The notes under the pieces: generated by a model
Told to the model about the DNA's origin: nothing
What the model saw: only the letters and a program-made list of their open reading frames with translations
The model's database searches: none
Shown here: one piece after another, positions 12,101 through 27,100 of the stretch
How the letters are laid out: every line of letters begins with the position of its first letter
Position numbering within the stretch: position 1 is the stretch's first letter
Made by a program: the position numbers and the translations under genes
Source of the DNA: Lamellibrachia columna
Taxonomy: Eukaryota > Annelida > Polychaeta > Sabellida > Siboglinidae
Assembly (NCBI GenBank): GCA_963662155.1
Contig: OY759261.1
Location: forward strand, 1,733,727 to 1,797,726
Reading direction: 5' to 3'
DNA length: 64,000 nt

Positions 12101-15100
12101 CAAGTTGGAAAATAACTTTTGTAACGGTAAGTAATATAAATTTATGTTGAATTGGTAGTAGTAAATGTAAAGACGTATTTGCAGAGTTAGAAGTGTTAGA
12201 AATTGTAGTTGTGGTAGATGTTGTAGCAGTTGTGCATTAGGTAGTTACAGAAGTAGTAACATTATAAGAAGTTGTAGTTTCAGTATTACTAGTAGTTGTA
12301 ATAGTAAAAGTAACAAGAAGTAGTTGTAGTAGTAGTAGTTGTAGTAGACGTAGAAGTAGTAATTGTAGAATTTGTATTAAAATATTAATATTATAAATGA
12401 TAGTAATAGTAATAATAGTAGTACTATTAATACTAGTAGTAGTAGTAGCCACGGTAGTATTTTTAATAATAGTATTAGTATTATTCGAATTATAAACAGT
12501 TGTAATCCAGGTGGTTGTAGTAATAGATCCAGTTGTAATCGTAGTTGTAGTAGTAGTAGAAGTAATAATAATAATAATAATAATAGTAGTAGTTTTAGTA
12601 ATATTATTAGTATAAGTATTACTTGATGTTGTCTTTGTAGAAGAACAAGTTTGAGATTTATACAGATAGCAGTAGTCTCACCAAAATCAATATTAATGCA
12701 AGTGCTGGTACAACTAACCAAAATTACAGTGGAATATTTTTTTATGTTTTACTACAAGAAGAAAATGGTAGTATTATTAATAGTAGTTGAAGTGGTATTT
12801 TTATTAACAGTACCATTAATATTTGTAAGGATAGTAGAAATATTTGTATATTAATGGAAAAATTTGAAGCAGTAGAAGAAGGTAAAATTGATGTAGAATT
12901 TCAGGCATTGTTTCTACTACAACTACAAAATTGCAATGTCTATGCAAACAAGTGATGGATCTTTCACAGGGAATAATCATTTGTGATATTGGTTTGTTTT
13001 AGCATGTCCTGATAACTGTGAAATCTGCACCAGTCCTACAACGTGCACAATTTGCAAGAGTGGATACGTGTTGGAAAATGACGTTTGTTACGGTAAGTAG
13101 TAGATTTTTTGTGGTATTTGTAGTAGATAATTTAGAAAACCTATTCACAGAGTCAGTAACAGCAGTTATTGCATTTGAGGTAGATGTTGAAGCAGTTGTA
13201 CTTGATATAGTTGCAGGTGTTGTTGTTGGTGTAGTAGTAGAAGTAGTAATAAAATTAATAGTTGTAGTAGCAGCAGCAATAATAGTAGTAATAGTAGTAG
13301 TAAAATATTAGTACTATTATTAAGAGAAAACGTAGTTATAGTAATATTAGCAGTAGTAGAAAAAGTAGTTGCAATAGTAGTAGTAGTTGCCGTTGTTGTC
13401 TAGGTTGTAATAATAATTAGTAGTAGAAATATAAGCAAAAGTAGTTGTATTGGTAGTGGTATTGAATGTTGTAGTGGTAATGGAATTGGAATTAAAAGTA
13501 GTATTAATGATTGTAGCTGTATTTGTGTTCTTAGTAGTAGAAGTTGTAGAAGTAGGTATATTTGACGTAGAATTGAAGGCATTGTTTCTTCTACAACAAC
13601 AAAAACTTTATGTATATGCAAACAAGAAACGGATATGTTACGGGGAATAATCAGTTTTGATATTTGTTTGTTTTAGCATGTCCTGTTAACTGTGACGTGT
13701 GCACCAGTCCTACAACGTGCACAACTTGTTTGTATGGATACATGTTGGAAAATAACCTTTGTTACGGTAAGTAGTGGAATTTGTTGTGGTATTGGTAGTA
13801 GTTAATTTTGTAAACCTATTCGTCGAGTTAGTTATAATAGCATTTGCTTTTGAAGTAGATGTTGTACTTGATGTAGTTGAAGTTGCTGTAGTAGTATTAA
13901 TAGTAATGGTAGTATTAGTATTAGTATAATTATTATTAGTATTATTATTGGCACTAGTAGAGGCAGTAATAGTAGTAGCAGCAGTAGTAGTATTAGTAAA
14001 AGTATTAGTAGTAGTATTACTGACATTAGTTGTAGCAGTAGTAGTAGTAGTAGTATAAACAGTAATAGTAATAGTAGTAGTAAAAATATTAATAAAATGG
14101 GTTGTAGTATTAATAGTTGCACTAGAATGTTTATAGTAGTAGTAGAACTTAGTAGTAGTAGTTGTAGTAGTAATAATAGAAGTATTAGTACTTGATGTTG
14201 TCTATGTAGAAGGACATGTCGGAGATTAATTCCGGTAGCAGAAGTCTCACCAAAATCTATATTAATACAAGCGCTGGTACAACTAACCATAATTGCCGTT
14301 GAATGTTTTTCAATATTTTACCACATGAATATATAGTAATGGAAATGTTAGGTGGGAATATTGAAATGTGATAAATGTTTGTTTTAGCATGTCCTCCTAA
14401 CTGTGACGTGTGCTCCAGTCCTACAACTTGCACAGTTTGCACATATGGATACAAGTTGGAAAATAACTTTTGTAACGGTAAGTAATATAAATTTATGTTG
14501 AATTGGTAGTAGTAAATGTAAAGACGTATTTGCAGAGTTAGAAGTGTTAGAAATTGTAGTTGTGGTAGATGTTGTAGCAGTTGTGCATTAGGTAGTTACA
14601 GAAGTAGTAACATTATAAGAAGTTGTAGTTTCAGTATTACTAGTAGTTGTAATAGTAAAAGTAACAAGAAGTAGTTGTAGTAGTAGTAGTTGTAGTAGAC
14701 GTAGAAGTAGTAATTGTAGAATTTGTATTAAAATATTAATATTATAAATGATAGTAATAGTAATAATAGTAGTACTATTAATACTAGTAGTAGTAGTAGC
14801 CACGGTAGTATTTTTAATAATAGTATTAGTATTATTCGAATTATAAACAGTTGTAATCCAGGTGGTTGTAGTAATAGATCCAGTTGTAATCGTAGTTGTA
14901 GTAGTAGTAGAAGTAATAATAATAATAATAATAATAGTAGTAGTTTTAGTAATATTATTAGTATAAGTATTACTTGATGTTGTCTTTGTAGAAGAACAAG
15001 TTTGAGATTTATACAGATAGCAGTAGTCTCACCAAAATCAATATTAATGCAAGTGCTGGTACAACTAACCAAAATTACAGTGGAATATTTTTTTATGTTT

Positions 15101-18100
15101 TACTACAAGAAGAAAATGGTAGTATTATTAATAGTAGTTGAAGTGGTATTTTTATTAACAGTACCATTAATATTTGTAAGGATAGTAGAAATATTTGTAT
15201 ATTAATGGAAAAATTTGAAGCAGTAGAAGAAGGTAAAATTGATGTAGAATTTCAGGCATTGTTTCTACTACAACTACAAAATTGCAATGTCTATGCAAAC
15301 AAGTGATGGATCTTTCACAGGGAATAATCATTTGTGATATTGGTTTGTTTTAGCATGTCCTGATAACTGTGAAATCTGCACCAGTCCTACAACGTGCACA
15401 ATTTGCAAGAGTGGATACGTGTTGGAAAATGACGTTTGTTACGGTAAGTAGTAGATTTTTTGTGGTATTTGTAGTAGATAATTTAGAAAACCTATTCACA
15501 GAGTCAGTAACAGCAGTTATTGCATTTGAGGTAGATGTTGAAGCAGTTGTACTTGATATAGTTGCAGGTGTTGTTGTTGGTGTAGTAGTAGAAGTAGTAA
15601 TAAAATTAATAGTTGTAGTAGCAGCAGCAATAATAGTAGTAATAGTAGTAGTAAAATATTAGTACTATTATTAAGAGAAAACGTAGTTATAGTAATATTA
15701 GCAGTAGTAGAAAAAGTAGTTGCAATAGTAGTAGTAGTTGCCGTTGTTGTCTAGGTTGTAATAATAATTAGTAGTAGAAATATAAGCAAAAGTAGTTGTA
15801 TTGGTAGTGGTATTGAATGTTGTAGTGGTAATGGAATTGGAATTAAAAGTAGTATTAATGATTGTAGCTGTATTTGTGTTCTTAGTAGTAGAAGTTGTAG
15901 AAGTAGGTATATTTGACGTAGAATTGAAGGCATTGTTTCTTCTACAACAACAAAAACTTTATGTATATGCAAACAAGAAACGGATATGTTACGGGGAATA
16001 ATCAGTTTTGATATTTGTTTGTTTTAGCATGTCCTGTTAACTGTGACGTGTGCACCAGTCCTACAACGTGCACAACTTGTTTGTATGGATACATGTTGGA
16101 AAATAACCTTTGTTACGGTAAGTAGTGGAATTTGTTGTGGTATTGGTAGTAGTTAATTTTGTAAACCTATTCGTCGAGTTAGTTATAATAGCATTTGCTT
16201 TTGAAGTAGATGTTGTACTTGATGTAGTTGAAGTTGCTGTAGTAGTATTAATAGTAATGGTAGTATTAGTATTAGTATAATTATTATTAGTATTATTATT
16301 GGCACTAGTAGAGGCAGTAATAGTAGTAGCAGCAGTAGTAGTATTAGTAAAAGTATTAGTAGTAGTATTACTGACATTAGTTGTAGCAGTAGTAGTAGTA
16401 GTAGTATAAACAGTAATAGTAATAGTAGTAGTAAAAATATTAATAAAATGGGTTGTAGTATTAATAGTTGCACTAGAATGTTTATAGTAGTAGTAGAACT
16501 TAGTAGTAGTAGTTGTAGTAGTAATAATAGAAGTATTAGTACTTGATGTTGTCTATGTAGAAGGACATGTCGGAGATTAATTCCGGTAGCAGAAGTCTCA
16601 CCAAAATCTATATTAATACAAGCGCTGGTACAACTAACCATAATTGCCGTTGAATGTTTTTCAATATTTTACCACATGAATATATAGTAATGGAAATGTT
16701 AGGTGGGAATATTGAAATGTGATAAATGTTTGTTTTAGCATGTCCTCCTAACTGTGACGTGTGCTCCAGTCCTACAACTTGCACAGTTTGCACATATGGA
16801 TACAAGTTGGAAAATAACTTTTGTAACGGTAAGTAATATAAATTTATGTTGAATTGGTAGTAGTAAATGTAAAGACGTATTTGCAGAGTTAGAAGTGTTA
16901 GAAATTGTAGTTGTGGTAGATGTTGTAGCAGTTGTGCATTAGGTAGTTACAGAAGTAGTAACATTATAAGAAGTTGTAGTTTCAGTATTACTAGTAGTTG
17001 TAATAGTAAAAGTAACAAGAAGTAGTTGTAGTAGTAGTAGTTGTAGTAGACGTAGAAGTAGTAATTGTAGAATTTGTATTAAAATATTAATATTATAAAT
17101 GATAGTAATAGTAATAATAGTAGTACTATTAATACTAGTAGTAGTAGTAGCCACGGTAGTATTTTTAATAATAGTATTAGTATTATTCGAATTATAAACA
17201 GTTGTAATCCAGGTGGTTGTAGTAATAGATCCAGTTGTAATCGTAGTTGTAGTAGTAGTAGAAGTAATAATAATAATAATAATAATAGTAGTAGTTTTAG
17301 TAATATTATTAGTATAAGTATTACTTGATGTTGTCTTTGTAGAAGAACAAGTTTGAGATTTATACAGATAGCAGTAGTCTCACCAAAATCAATATTAATG
17401 CAAGTGCTGGTACAACTAACCAAAATTACAGTGGAATATTTTTTTATGTTTTACTACAAGAAGAAAATGGTAGTATTATTAATAGTAGTTGAAGTGGTAT
17501 TTTTATTAACAGTACCATTAATATTTGTAAGGATAGTAGAAATATTTGTATATTAATGGAAAAATTTGAAGCAGTAGAAGAAGGTAAAATTGATGTAGAA
17601 TTTCAGGCATTGTTTCTACTACAACTACAAAATTGCAATGTCTATGCAAACAAGTGATGGATCTTTCACAGGGAATAATCATTTGTGATATTGGTTTGTT
17701 TTAGCATGTCCTGATAACTGTGAAATCTGCACCAGTCCTACAACGTGCACAATTTGCAAGAGTGGATACGTGTTGGAAAATGACGTTTGTTACGGTAAGT
17801 AGTAGATTTTTTGTGGTATTTGTAGTAGATAATTTAGAAAACCTATTCACAGAGTCAGTAACAGCAGTTATTGCATTTGAGGTAGATGTTGAAGCAGTTG
17901 TACTTGATATAGTTGCAGGTGTTGTTGTTGGTGTAGTAGTAGAAGTAGTAATAAAATTAATAGTTGTAGTAGCAGCAGCAATAATAGTAGTTATAGTAGT
18001 AGTAAAATATTAGTACTATTATTAAGAGAAAACGTAGTTATAGTAATATTAGCAGTAGTAGAAAAAGTAGTTGCAATAGTAGTAGTAGTTGCCGTTGTTG

Positions 18101-21100
18101 TCTAGGTTGTAATAATAATTAGTAGTAGAAATATAAGCAAAAGTAGTTGTATTGGTAGTGGTATTGAATGTTGTAGTGGTAAAGGAATTGGAATTAAAAG
18201 TAGTATTAATGATTGTAGCTGTATTTGTGTTCTTAGTAGTAGAAGTTGTAGAAGTAGGTATATTTGACGTAGAATTGAAGGCATTGTTTCTTCTACAACA
18301 ACAAAAACTTTATGTATATGCAAACAATAAACGGATATGTTACGGGGAATAATCAGTTTTGATATTTGTTTGTTTTAGCATGTCCTGTTAACTGTGACGT
18401 GTGCACCAGTCCTACAACGTGCACAACTTGTTTGTATGGATACATGTTGGAAAATAACCTTTGTTACGGTAAGTAGTGGAATTTGTTGTGGTATTGGTAG
18501 TAGTTAATTTTGTAAACCTATTCGTCGAGTTAGTTATAATAGCATTTGCTTTTGAAGTAGATGTTGTACTTGATGTAGTTGAAGTTGCTGTAGTAGTATT
18601 AATAGTAATGGTAGTATTAGTATTAGTATAATTATTATTAGTATTATTATTGGCACTAGTAGAGGCAGTAATAGTAGTAGCAGCAGTAGTAGTATTAGTA
18701 AAAGTATTAGTAGTAGTATTACTGACATTAGTTGTAGCAGTAGTAGTAGTAGTAGTATAAACAGTAATAGTAATAGTAGTAGTAAAAATATTAATAAAAT
18801 GGGTTGTAGTATTAATAGTTGCACTAGAATGTTTATAGTAGTAGTAGAACTTAGTAGTAGTAGTTGTAGTAGTAATAATAGAAGTATTAGTACTTGATGT
18901 TGTCTATGTAGAAGGACATGTCGGAGATTAATTCCGGTAGCAGAAGTCTCACCAAAATCTATATTAATACAAGCGCTGGTACAACTAACCATAATTGCCG
19001 TTGAATGTTTTTCAATATTTTACCACATGAATATATAGTAATGGAAATGTTAGGTGGGAATATTGAAATGTGATAAATGTTTGTTTTAGCATGTCCTCCT
19101 AACTGTGACGTGTGCTCCAGTCCTACAACTTGCACAGTTTGCACATATGGATACAAGTTGGAAAATAACTTTTGTAACGGTAAGTAATATAAATTTATGT
19201 TGAATTGGTAGTAGTAAATGTAAAGACGTATTTGCAGAGTTAGAAGTGTTAGAAATTGTAGTTGTGGTAGATGTTGTAGCAGTTGTGCATTAGGTAGTTA
19301 CAGAAGTAGTAACATTATAAGAAGTTGTAGTTTCAGTATTACTAGTAGTTGTAATAGTAAAAGTAACAAGAAGTAGTTGTAGTAGTAGTAGTTGTAGTAG
19401 ACGTAGAAGTAGTAATTGTAGAATTTGTATTAAAATATTAATATTATAAATGATAGTAATAGTAATAATAGTAGTACTATTAATACTAGTAGTAGTAGTA
19501 GCCACGGTAGTATTTTTAATAATAGTATTAGTATTATTCGAATTATAAACAGTTGTAATCCAGGTGGTTGTAGTAATAGATCCAGTTGTAATCGTAGTTG
19601 TAGTAGTAGTAGAAGTAATAATAATAATAATAATAATAGTAGTAGTTTTAGTAATATTATTAGTATAAGTATTACTTGATGTTGTCTTTGTAGAAGAACA
19701 AGTTTGAGATTTATACAGATAGCAGTAGTCTCACCAAAATCAATATTAATGCAAGTGCTGGTACAACTAACCAAAATTACAGTGGAATATTTTTTTATGT
19801 TTTACTACAAGAAGAAAATGGTAGTATTATTAATAGTAGTTGAAGTGGTATTTTTATTAACAGTACCATTAATATTTGTAAGGATAGTAGAAATATTTGT
19901 ATATTAATGGAAAAATTTGAAGCAGTAGAAGAAGGTAAAATTGATGTAGAATTTCAGGCATTGTTTCTACTACAACTACAAAATTGCAATGTCTATGCAA
20001 ACAAGTGATGGATCTTTCACAGGGAATAATCATTTGTGATATTGGTTTGTTTTAGCATGTCCTGATAACTGTGAAATCTGCACCAGTCCTACAACGTGCA
20101 CAATTTGCAAGAGTGGATACGTGTTGGAAAATGACGTTTGTTACGGTAAGTAGTAGATTTTTTGTGGTATTTGTAGTAGATAATTTAGAAAACCTATTCA
20201 CAGAGTCAGTAACAGCAGTTATTGCATTTGAGGTAGATGTTGAAGCAGTTGTACTTGATATAGTTGCAGGTGTTGTTGTTGGTGTAGTAGTAGAAGTAGT
20301 AATAAAATTAATAGTTGTAGTAGCAGCAGCAATAATAGTAGTAATAGTAGTAGTAAAATATTAGTACTATTATTAAGAGAAAACGTAGTTATAGTAATAT
20401 TAGCAGTAGTAGAAAAAGTAGTTGCAATAGTAGTAGTAGTTGCCGTTGTTGTCTAGGTTGTAATAATAATTAGTAGTAGAAATATAAGCAAAAGTAGTTG
20501 TATTGGTAGTGGTATTGAATGTTGTAGTGGTAATGGAATTGGAATTAAAAGTAGTATTAATGATTGTAGCTGTATTTGTGTTCTTAGTAGTAGAAGTTGT
20601 AGAAGTAGGTATATTTGACGTAGAATTGAAGGCATTGTTTCTTCTACAACAACAAAAACTTTATGTATATGCAAACAAGAAACGGATATGTTACGGGGAA
20701 TAATCAGTTTTGATATTTGTTTGTTTTAGCATGTCCTGTTAACTGTGACGTGTGCACCAGTCCTACAACGTGCACAACTTGTTTGTATGGATACATGTTG
20801 GAAAATAACCTTTGTTACGGTAAGTAGTGGAATTTGTTGTGGTATTGGTAGTAGTTAATTTTGTAAACCTATTCGTCGAGTTAGTTATAATAGCATTTGC
20901 TTTTGAAGTAGATGTTGTACTTGATGTAGTTGAAGTTGCTGTAGTAGTATTAATAGTAATGGTAGTATTAGTATTAGTATAATTATTATTAGTATTATTA
21001 TTGGCACTAGTAGAGGCAGTAATAGTAGTAGCAGCAGTAGTAGTATTAGTAAAAGTATTAGTAGTAGTATTACTGACATTAGTTGTAGCAGTAGTAGTAG

Positions 21101-24100
21101 TAGTAGTATAAACAGTAATAGTAATAGTAGTAGTAAAAATATTAATAAAATGGGTTGTAGTATTAATAGTTGCACTAGAATGTTTATAGTAGTAGTAGAA
21201 CTTAGTAGTAGTAGTTGTAGTAGTAATAATAGAAGTATTAGTACTTGATGTTGTCTATGTAGAAGGACATGTCGGAGATTAATTCCGGTAGCAGAAGTCT
21301 CACCAAAATCTATATTAATACAAGCGCTGGTACAACTAACCATAATTGCCGTTGAATGTTTTTCAATATTTTACCACATGAATATATAGTAATGGAAATG
21401 TTAGGTGGGAATATTGAAATGTGATAAATGTTTGTTTTAGCATGTCCTCCTAACTGTGACGTGTGCTCCAGTCCTACAACTTGCACAGTTTGCACATATG
21501 GATACAAGTTGGAAAATAACTTTTGTAACGGTAAGTAATATAAATTTATGTTGAATTGGTAGTAGTAAATGTAAAGACGTATTTGCAGAGTTAGAAGTGT
21601 TAGAAATTGTAGTTGTGGTAGATGTTGTAGCAGTTGTGCATTAGGTAGTTACAGAAGTAGTAACATTATAAGAAGTTGTAGTTTCAGTATTACTAGTAGT
21701 TGTAATAGTAAAAGTAACAAGAAGTAGTTGTAGTAGTAGTAGTTGTAGTAGACGTAGAAGTAGTAATTGTAGAATTTGTATTAAAATATTAATATTATAA
21801 ATGATAGTAATAGTAATAATAGTAGTACTATTAATACTAGTAGTAGTAGTAGCCACGGTAGTATTTTTAATAATAGTATTAGTATTATTCGAATTATAAA
21901 CAGTTGTAATCCAGGTGGTTGTAGTAATAGATCCAGTTGTAATCGTAGTTGTAGTAGTAGTAGAAGTAATAATAATAATAATAATAATAGTAGTAGTTTT
22001 AGTAATATTATTAGTATAAGTATTACTTGATGTTGTCTTTGTAGAAGAACAAGTTTGAGATTTATACAGATAGCAGTAGTCTCACCAAAATCAATATTAA
22101 TGCAAGTGCTGGTACAACTAACCAAAATTACAGTGGAATATTTTTTTATGTTTTACTACAAGAAGAAAATGGTAGTATTATTAATAGTAGTTGAAGTGGT
22201 ATTTTTATTAACAGTACCATTAATATTTGTAAGGATAGTAGAAATATTTGTATATTAATGGAAAAATTTGAAGCAGTAGAAGAAGGTAAAATTGATGTAG
22301 AATTTCAGGCATTGTTTCTACTACAACTACAAAATTGCAATGTCTATGCAAACAAGTGATGGATCTTTCACAGGGAATAATCATTTGTGATATTGGTTTG
22401 TTTTAGCATGTCCTGATAACTGTGAAATCTGCACCAGTCCTACAACGTGCACAATTTGCAAGAGTGGATACGTGTTGGAAAATGACGTTTGTTACGGTAA
22501 GTAGTAGATTTTTTGTGGTATTTGTAGTAGATAATTTAGAAAACCTATTCACAGAGTCAGTAACAGCAGTTATTGCATTTGAGGTAGATGTTGAAGCAGT
22601 TGTACTTGATATAGTTGCAGGTGTTGTTGTTGGTGTAGTAGTAGAAGTAGTAATAAAATTAATAGTTGTAGTAGCAGCAGCAATAATAGTAGTAATAGTA
22701 GTAGTAAAATATTAGTACTATTATTAAGAGAAAACGTAGTTATAGTAATATTAGCAGTAGTAGAAAAAGTAGTTGCAATAGTAGTAGTAGTTGCCGTTGT
22801 TGTCTAGGTTGTAATAATAATTAGTAGTAGAAATATAAGCAAAAGTAGTTGTATTGGTAGTGGTATTGAATGTTGTAGTGGTAATGGAATTGGAATTAAA
22901 AGTAGTATTAATGATTGTAGCTGTATTTGTGTTCTTAGTAGTAGAAGTTGTAGAAGTAGGTATATTTGACGTAGAATTGAAGGCATTGTTTCTTCTACAA
23001 CAACAAAAACTTTATGTATATGCAAACAAGAAACGGATATGTTACGGGGAATAATCAGTTTTGATATTTGTTTGTTTTAGCATGTCCTGTTAACTGTGAC
23101 GTGTGCACCAGTCCTACAACGTGCACAACTTGTTTGTATGGATACATGTTGGAAAATAACCTTTGTTACGGTAAGTAGTGGAATTTGTTGTGGTATTGGT
23201 AGTAGTTAATTTTGTAAACCTATTCGTCGAGTTAGTTATAATAGCATTTGCTTTTGAAGTAGATGTTGTACTTGATGTAGTTGAAGTTGCTGTAGTAGTA
23301 TTAATAGTAATGGTAGTATTAGTATTAGTATAATTATTATTAGTATTATTATTGGCACTAGTAGAGGCAGTAATAGTAGTAGCAGCAGTAGTAGTATTAG
23401 TAAAAGTATTAGTAGTAGTATTACTGACATTAGTTGTAGCAGTAGTAGTAGTAGTAGTATAAACAGTAATAGTAATAGTAGTAGTAAAAATATTAATAAA
23501 ATGGGTTGTAGTATTAATAGTTGCACTAGAATGTTTATAGTAGTAGTAGAACTTAGTAGTAGTAGTTGTAGTAGTAATAATAGAAGTATTAGTACTTGAT
23601 GTTGTCTATGTAGAAGGACATGTCGGAGATTAATTCCGGTAGCAGAAGTCTCACCAAAATCTATATTAATACAAGCGCTGGTACAACTAACCATAATTGC
23701 CGTTGAATGTTTTTCAATATTTTACCACATGAATATATAGTAATGGAAATGTTAGGTGGGAATATTGAAATGTGATAAATGTTTGTTTTAGCATGTCCTC
23801 CTAACTGTGACGTGTGCTCCAGTCCTACAACTTGCACAGTTTGCACATATGGATACAAGTTGGAAAATAACTTTTGTAACGGTAAGTAATATAAATTTAT
23901 GTTGAATTGGTAGTAGTAAATGTAAAGACGTATTTGCAGAGTTAGAAGTGTTAGAAATTGTAGTTGTGGTAGATGTTGTAGCAGTTGTGCATTAGGTAGT
24001 TACAGAAGTAGTAACATTATAAGAAGTTGTAGTTTCAGTATTACTAGTAGTTGTAATAGTAAAAGTAACAAGAAGTAGTTGTAGTAGTAGTAGTTGTAGT

Positions 24101-27100
24101 AGACGTAGAAGTAGTAATTGTAGAATTTGTATTAAAATATTAATATTATAAATGATAGTAATAGTAATAATAGTAGTACTATTAATACTAGTAGTAGTAG
24201 TAGCCACGGTAGTATTTTTAATAATAGTATTAGTATTATTCGAATTATAAACAGTTGTAATCCAGGTGGTTGTAGTAATAGATCCAGTTGTAATCGTAGT
24301 TGTAGTAGTAGTAGAAGTAATAATAATAATAATAATAATAGTAGTAGTTTTAGTAATATTATTAGTATAAGTATTACTTGATGTTGTCTTTGTAGAAGAA
24401 CAAGTTTGAGATTTATACAGATAGCAGTAGTCTCACCAAAATCAATATTAATGCAAGTGCTGGTACAACTAACCAAAATTACAGTGGAATATTTTTTTAT
24501 GTTTTACTACAAGAAGAAAATGGTAGTATTATTAATAGTAGTTGAAGTGGTATTTTTATTAACAGTACCATTAATATTTGTAAGGATAGTAGAAATATTT
24601 GTATATTAATGGAAAAATTTGAAGCAGTAGAAGAAGGTAAAATTGATGTAGAATTTCAGGCATTGTTTCTACTACAACTACAAAATTGCAATGTCTATGC
24701 AAACAAGTGATGGATCTTTCACAGGGAATAATCATTTGTGATATTGGTTTGTTTTAGCATGTCCTGATAACTGTGAAATCTGCACCAGTCCTACAACGTG
24801 CACAATTTGCAAGAGTGGATACGTGTTGGAAAATGACGTTTGTTACGGTAAGTAGTAGATTTTTTGTGGTATTTGTAGTAGATAATTTAGAAAACCTATT
24901 CACAGAGTCAGTAACAGCAGTTATTGCATTTGAGGTAGATGTTGAAGCAGTTGTACTTGATATAGTTGCAGGTGTTGTTGTTGGTGTAGTAGTAGAAGTA
25001 GTAATAAAATTAATAGTTGTAGTAGCAGCAGCAATAATAGTAGTAATAGTAGTAGTAAAATATTAGTACTATTATTAAGAGAAAACGTAGTTATAGTAAT
25101 ATTAGCAGTAGTAGAAAAAGTAGTTGCAATAGTAGTAGTAGTTGCCGTTGTTGTCTAGGTTGTAATAATAATTAGTAGTAGAAATATAAGCAAAAGTAGT
25201 TGTATTGGTAGTGGTATTGAATGTTGTAGTGGTAATGGAATTGGAATTAAAAGTAGTATTAATGATTGTAGCTGTATTTGTGTTCTTAGTAGTAGAAGTT
25301 GTAGAAGTAGGTATATTTGACGTATAATTGAAGGCATTGTTTCTTCTACAACAACAAAAACTTTATGTATATGCAAACAAGAAACGGATATGTTACGGGG
25401 AATAATCAGTTTTGATATTTGTTTGTTTTAGCATGTCCTGTTAACTGTGACGTGTGCACCAGTCCTACAACGTGCACAACTTGTTTGTATGGATACATGT
25501 TGGAAAATAACCTTTGTTACGGTAAGTAGTGGAATTTGTTGTGGTATTGGTAGTAGTTAATTTTGTAAACCTATTCGTCGAGTTAGTTATAATAGCATTT
25601 GCTTTTGAAGTAGATGTTGTACTTGATGTAGTTGAAGTTGCTGTAGTAGTATTAATAGTAATGGTAGTATTAGTATTAGTATAATTATTATTAGTATTAT
25701 TATTGGCACTAGTAGAGGCAGTAATAGTAGTAGCAGCAGTAGTAGTATTAGTAAAAGTATTAGTAGTAGTATTACTGACATTAGTTGTAGCAGTAGTAGT
25801 AGTAGTAGTATAAACAGTAATAGTAATAGTAGTAGTAAAAATATTAATAAAATGGGTTGTAGTATTAATAGTTGCACTAGAATGTTTATAGTAGTAGTAG
25901 AACTTAGTAGTAGTAGTTGTAGTAGTAATAATAGAAGTATTAGTACTTGATGTTGTCTATGTAGAAGGACATGTCGGAGATTAATTCCGGTAGCAGAAGT
26001 CTCACCAAAATCTATATTAATACAAGCGCTGGTACAACTAACCATAATTGCCGTTGAATGTTTTTAAATATTTTACCACATGAATATATAGTAATGGAAA
26101 TGTTAGGTGGGAATATTGAAATGTGATAAATGTTTGTTTTAGCATGTCCTCCTAACTGTGACGTGTGCTCCAGTCCTACAACTTGCACAGTTTGCACATA
26201 TGGATACAAGTTGGAAAATAACTTTTGTAACGGTAAGTAATATAAATTTATGTTGAATTGGTAGTAGTAAATGTAAAGACGTATTTGCAGAGTTAGAAGT
26301 GTTAGAAATTGTAGTTGTGGTAGATGTTGTAGCAGTTGTGCATTAGGTAGTTACAGAAGTAGTAACATTATAAGAAGTTGTAGTTTCAGTATTACTAGTA
26401 GTTGTAATAGTAAAAGTAACAAGAAGTAGTTGTAGTAGTAGTAGTTGTAGTAGACGTAGAAGTAGTAATTGTAGAATTTGTATTAAAATATTAATATTAT
26501 AAATGATCGTAATAGTAATAATAGTAGTACTATTAATACTAGTAGTAGTAGTAGCCACGGTAGTATTTTTAATAATAGTATTAGTATTATTCGAATTATA
26601 AACAGTTGTAATCCAGGTGGTTGTAGTAATAGATCCAGTTGTAATCGTAGTTGTAGTAGTAGTAGAAGTAATAATAATAATAATAATAATAGTAGTAGTT
26701 TTAGTAATATTATTAGTATAAGTATTACTTGATGTTGTCTTTGTAGAAGAACAAGTTTGAGATTTATACAGATAGCAGTAGTCTCACCAAAATCAATATT
26801 AATGCAAGTGCTGGTACAACTAACCAAAATTACAGTGGAATATTTTTTTATGTTTTACTACAAGAAGAAAATGGTAGTATTATTAATAGTAGTTGAAGTG
26901 GTATTTTTATTAACAGTACCATTAATATTTGTAAGGATAGTAGAAATATTTGTATATTAATGGAAAAATTTGAAGCAGTAGAAGGTAAAATTGATGTAGA
27001 ATTTCAGGCATTGTTTCTACTACAACTACAAAATTGCAATGTCTATGCAAACAAGTGATGGATCTTTCACAGGGAATAATCATTTGTGATATTGGTTTGT

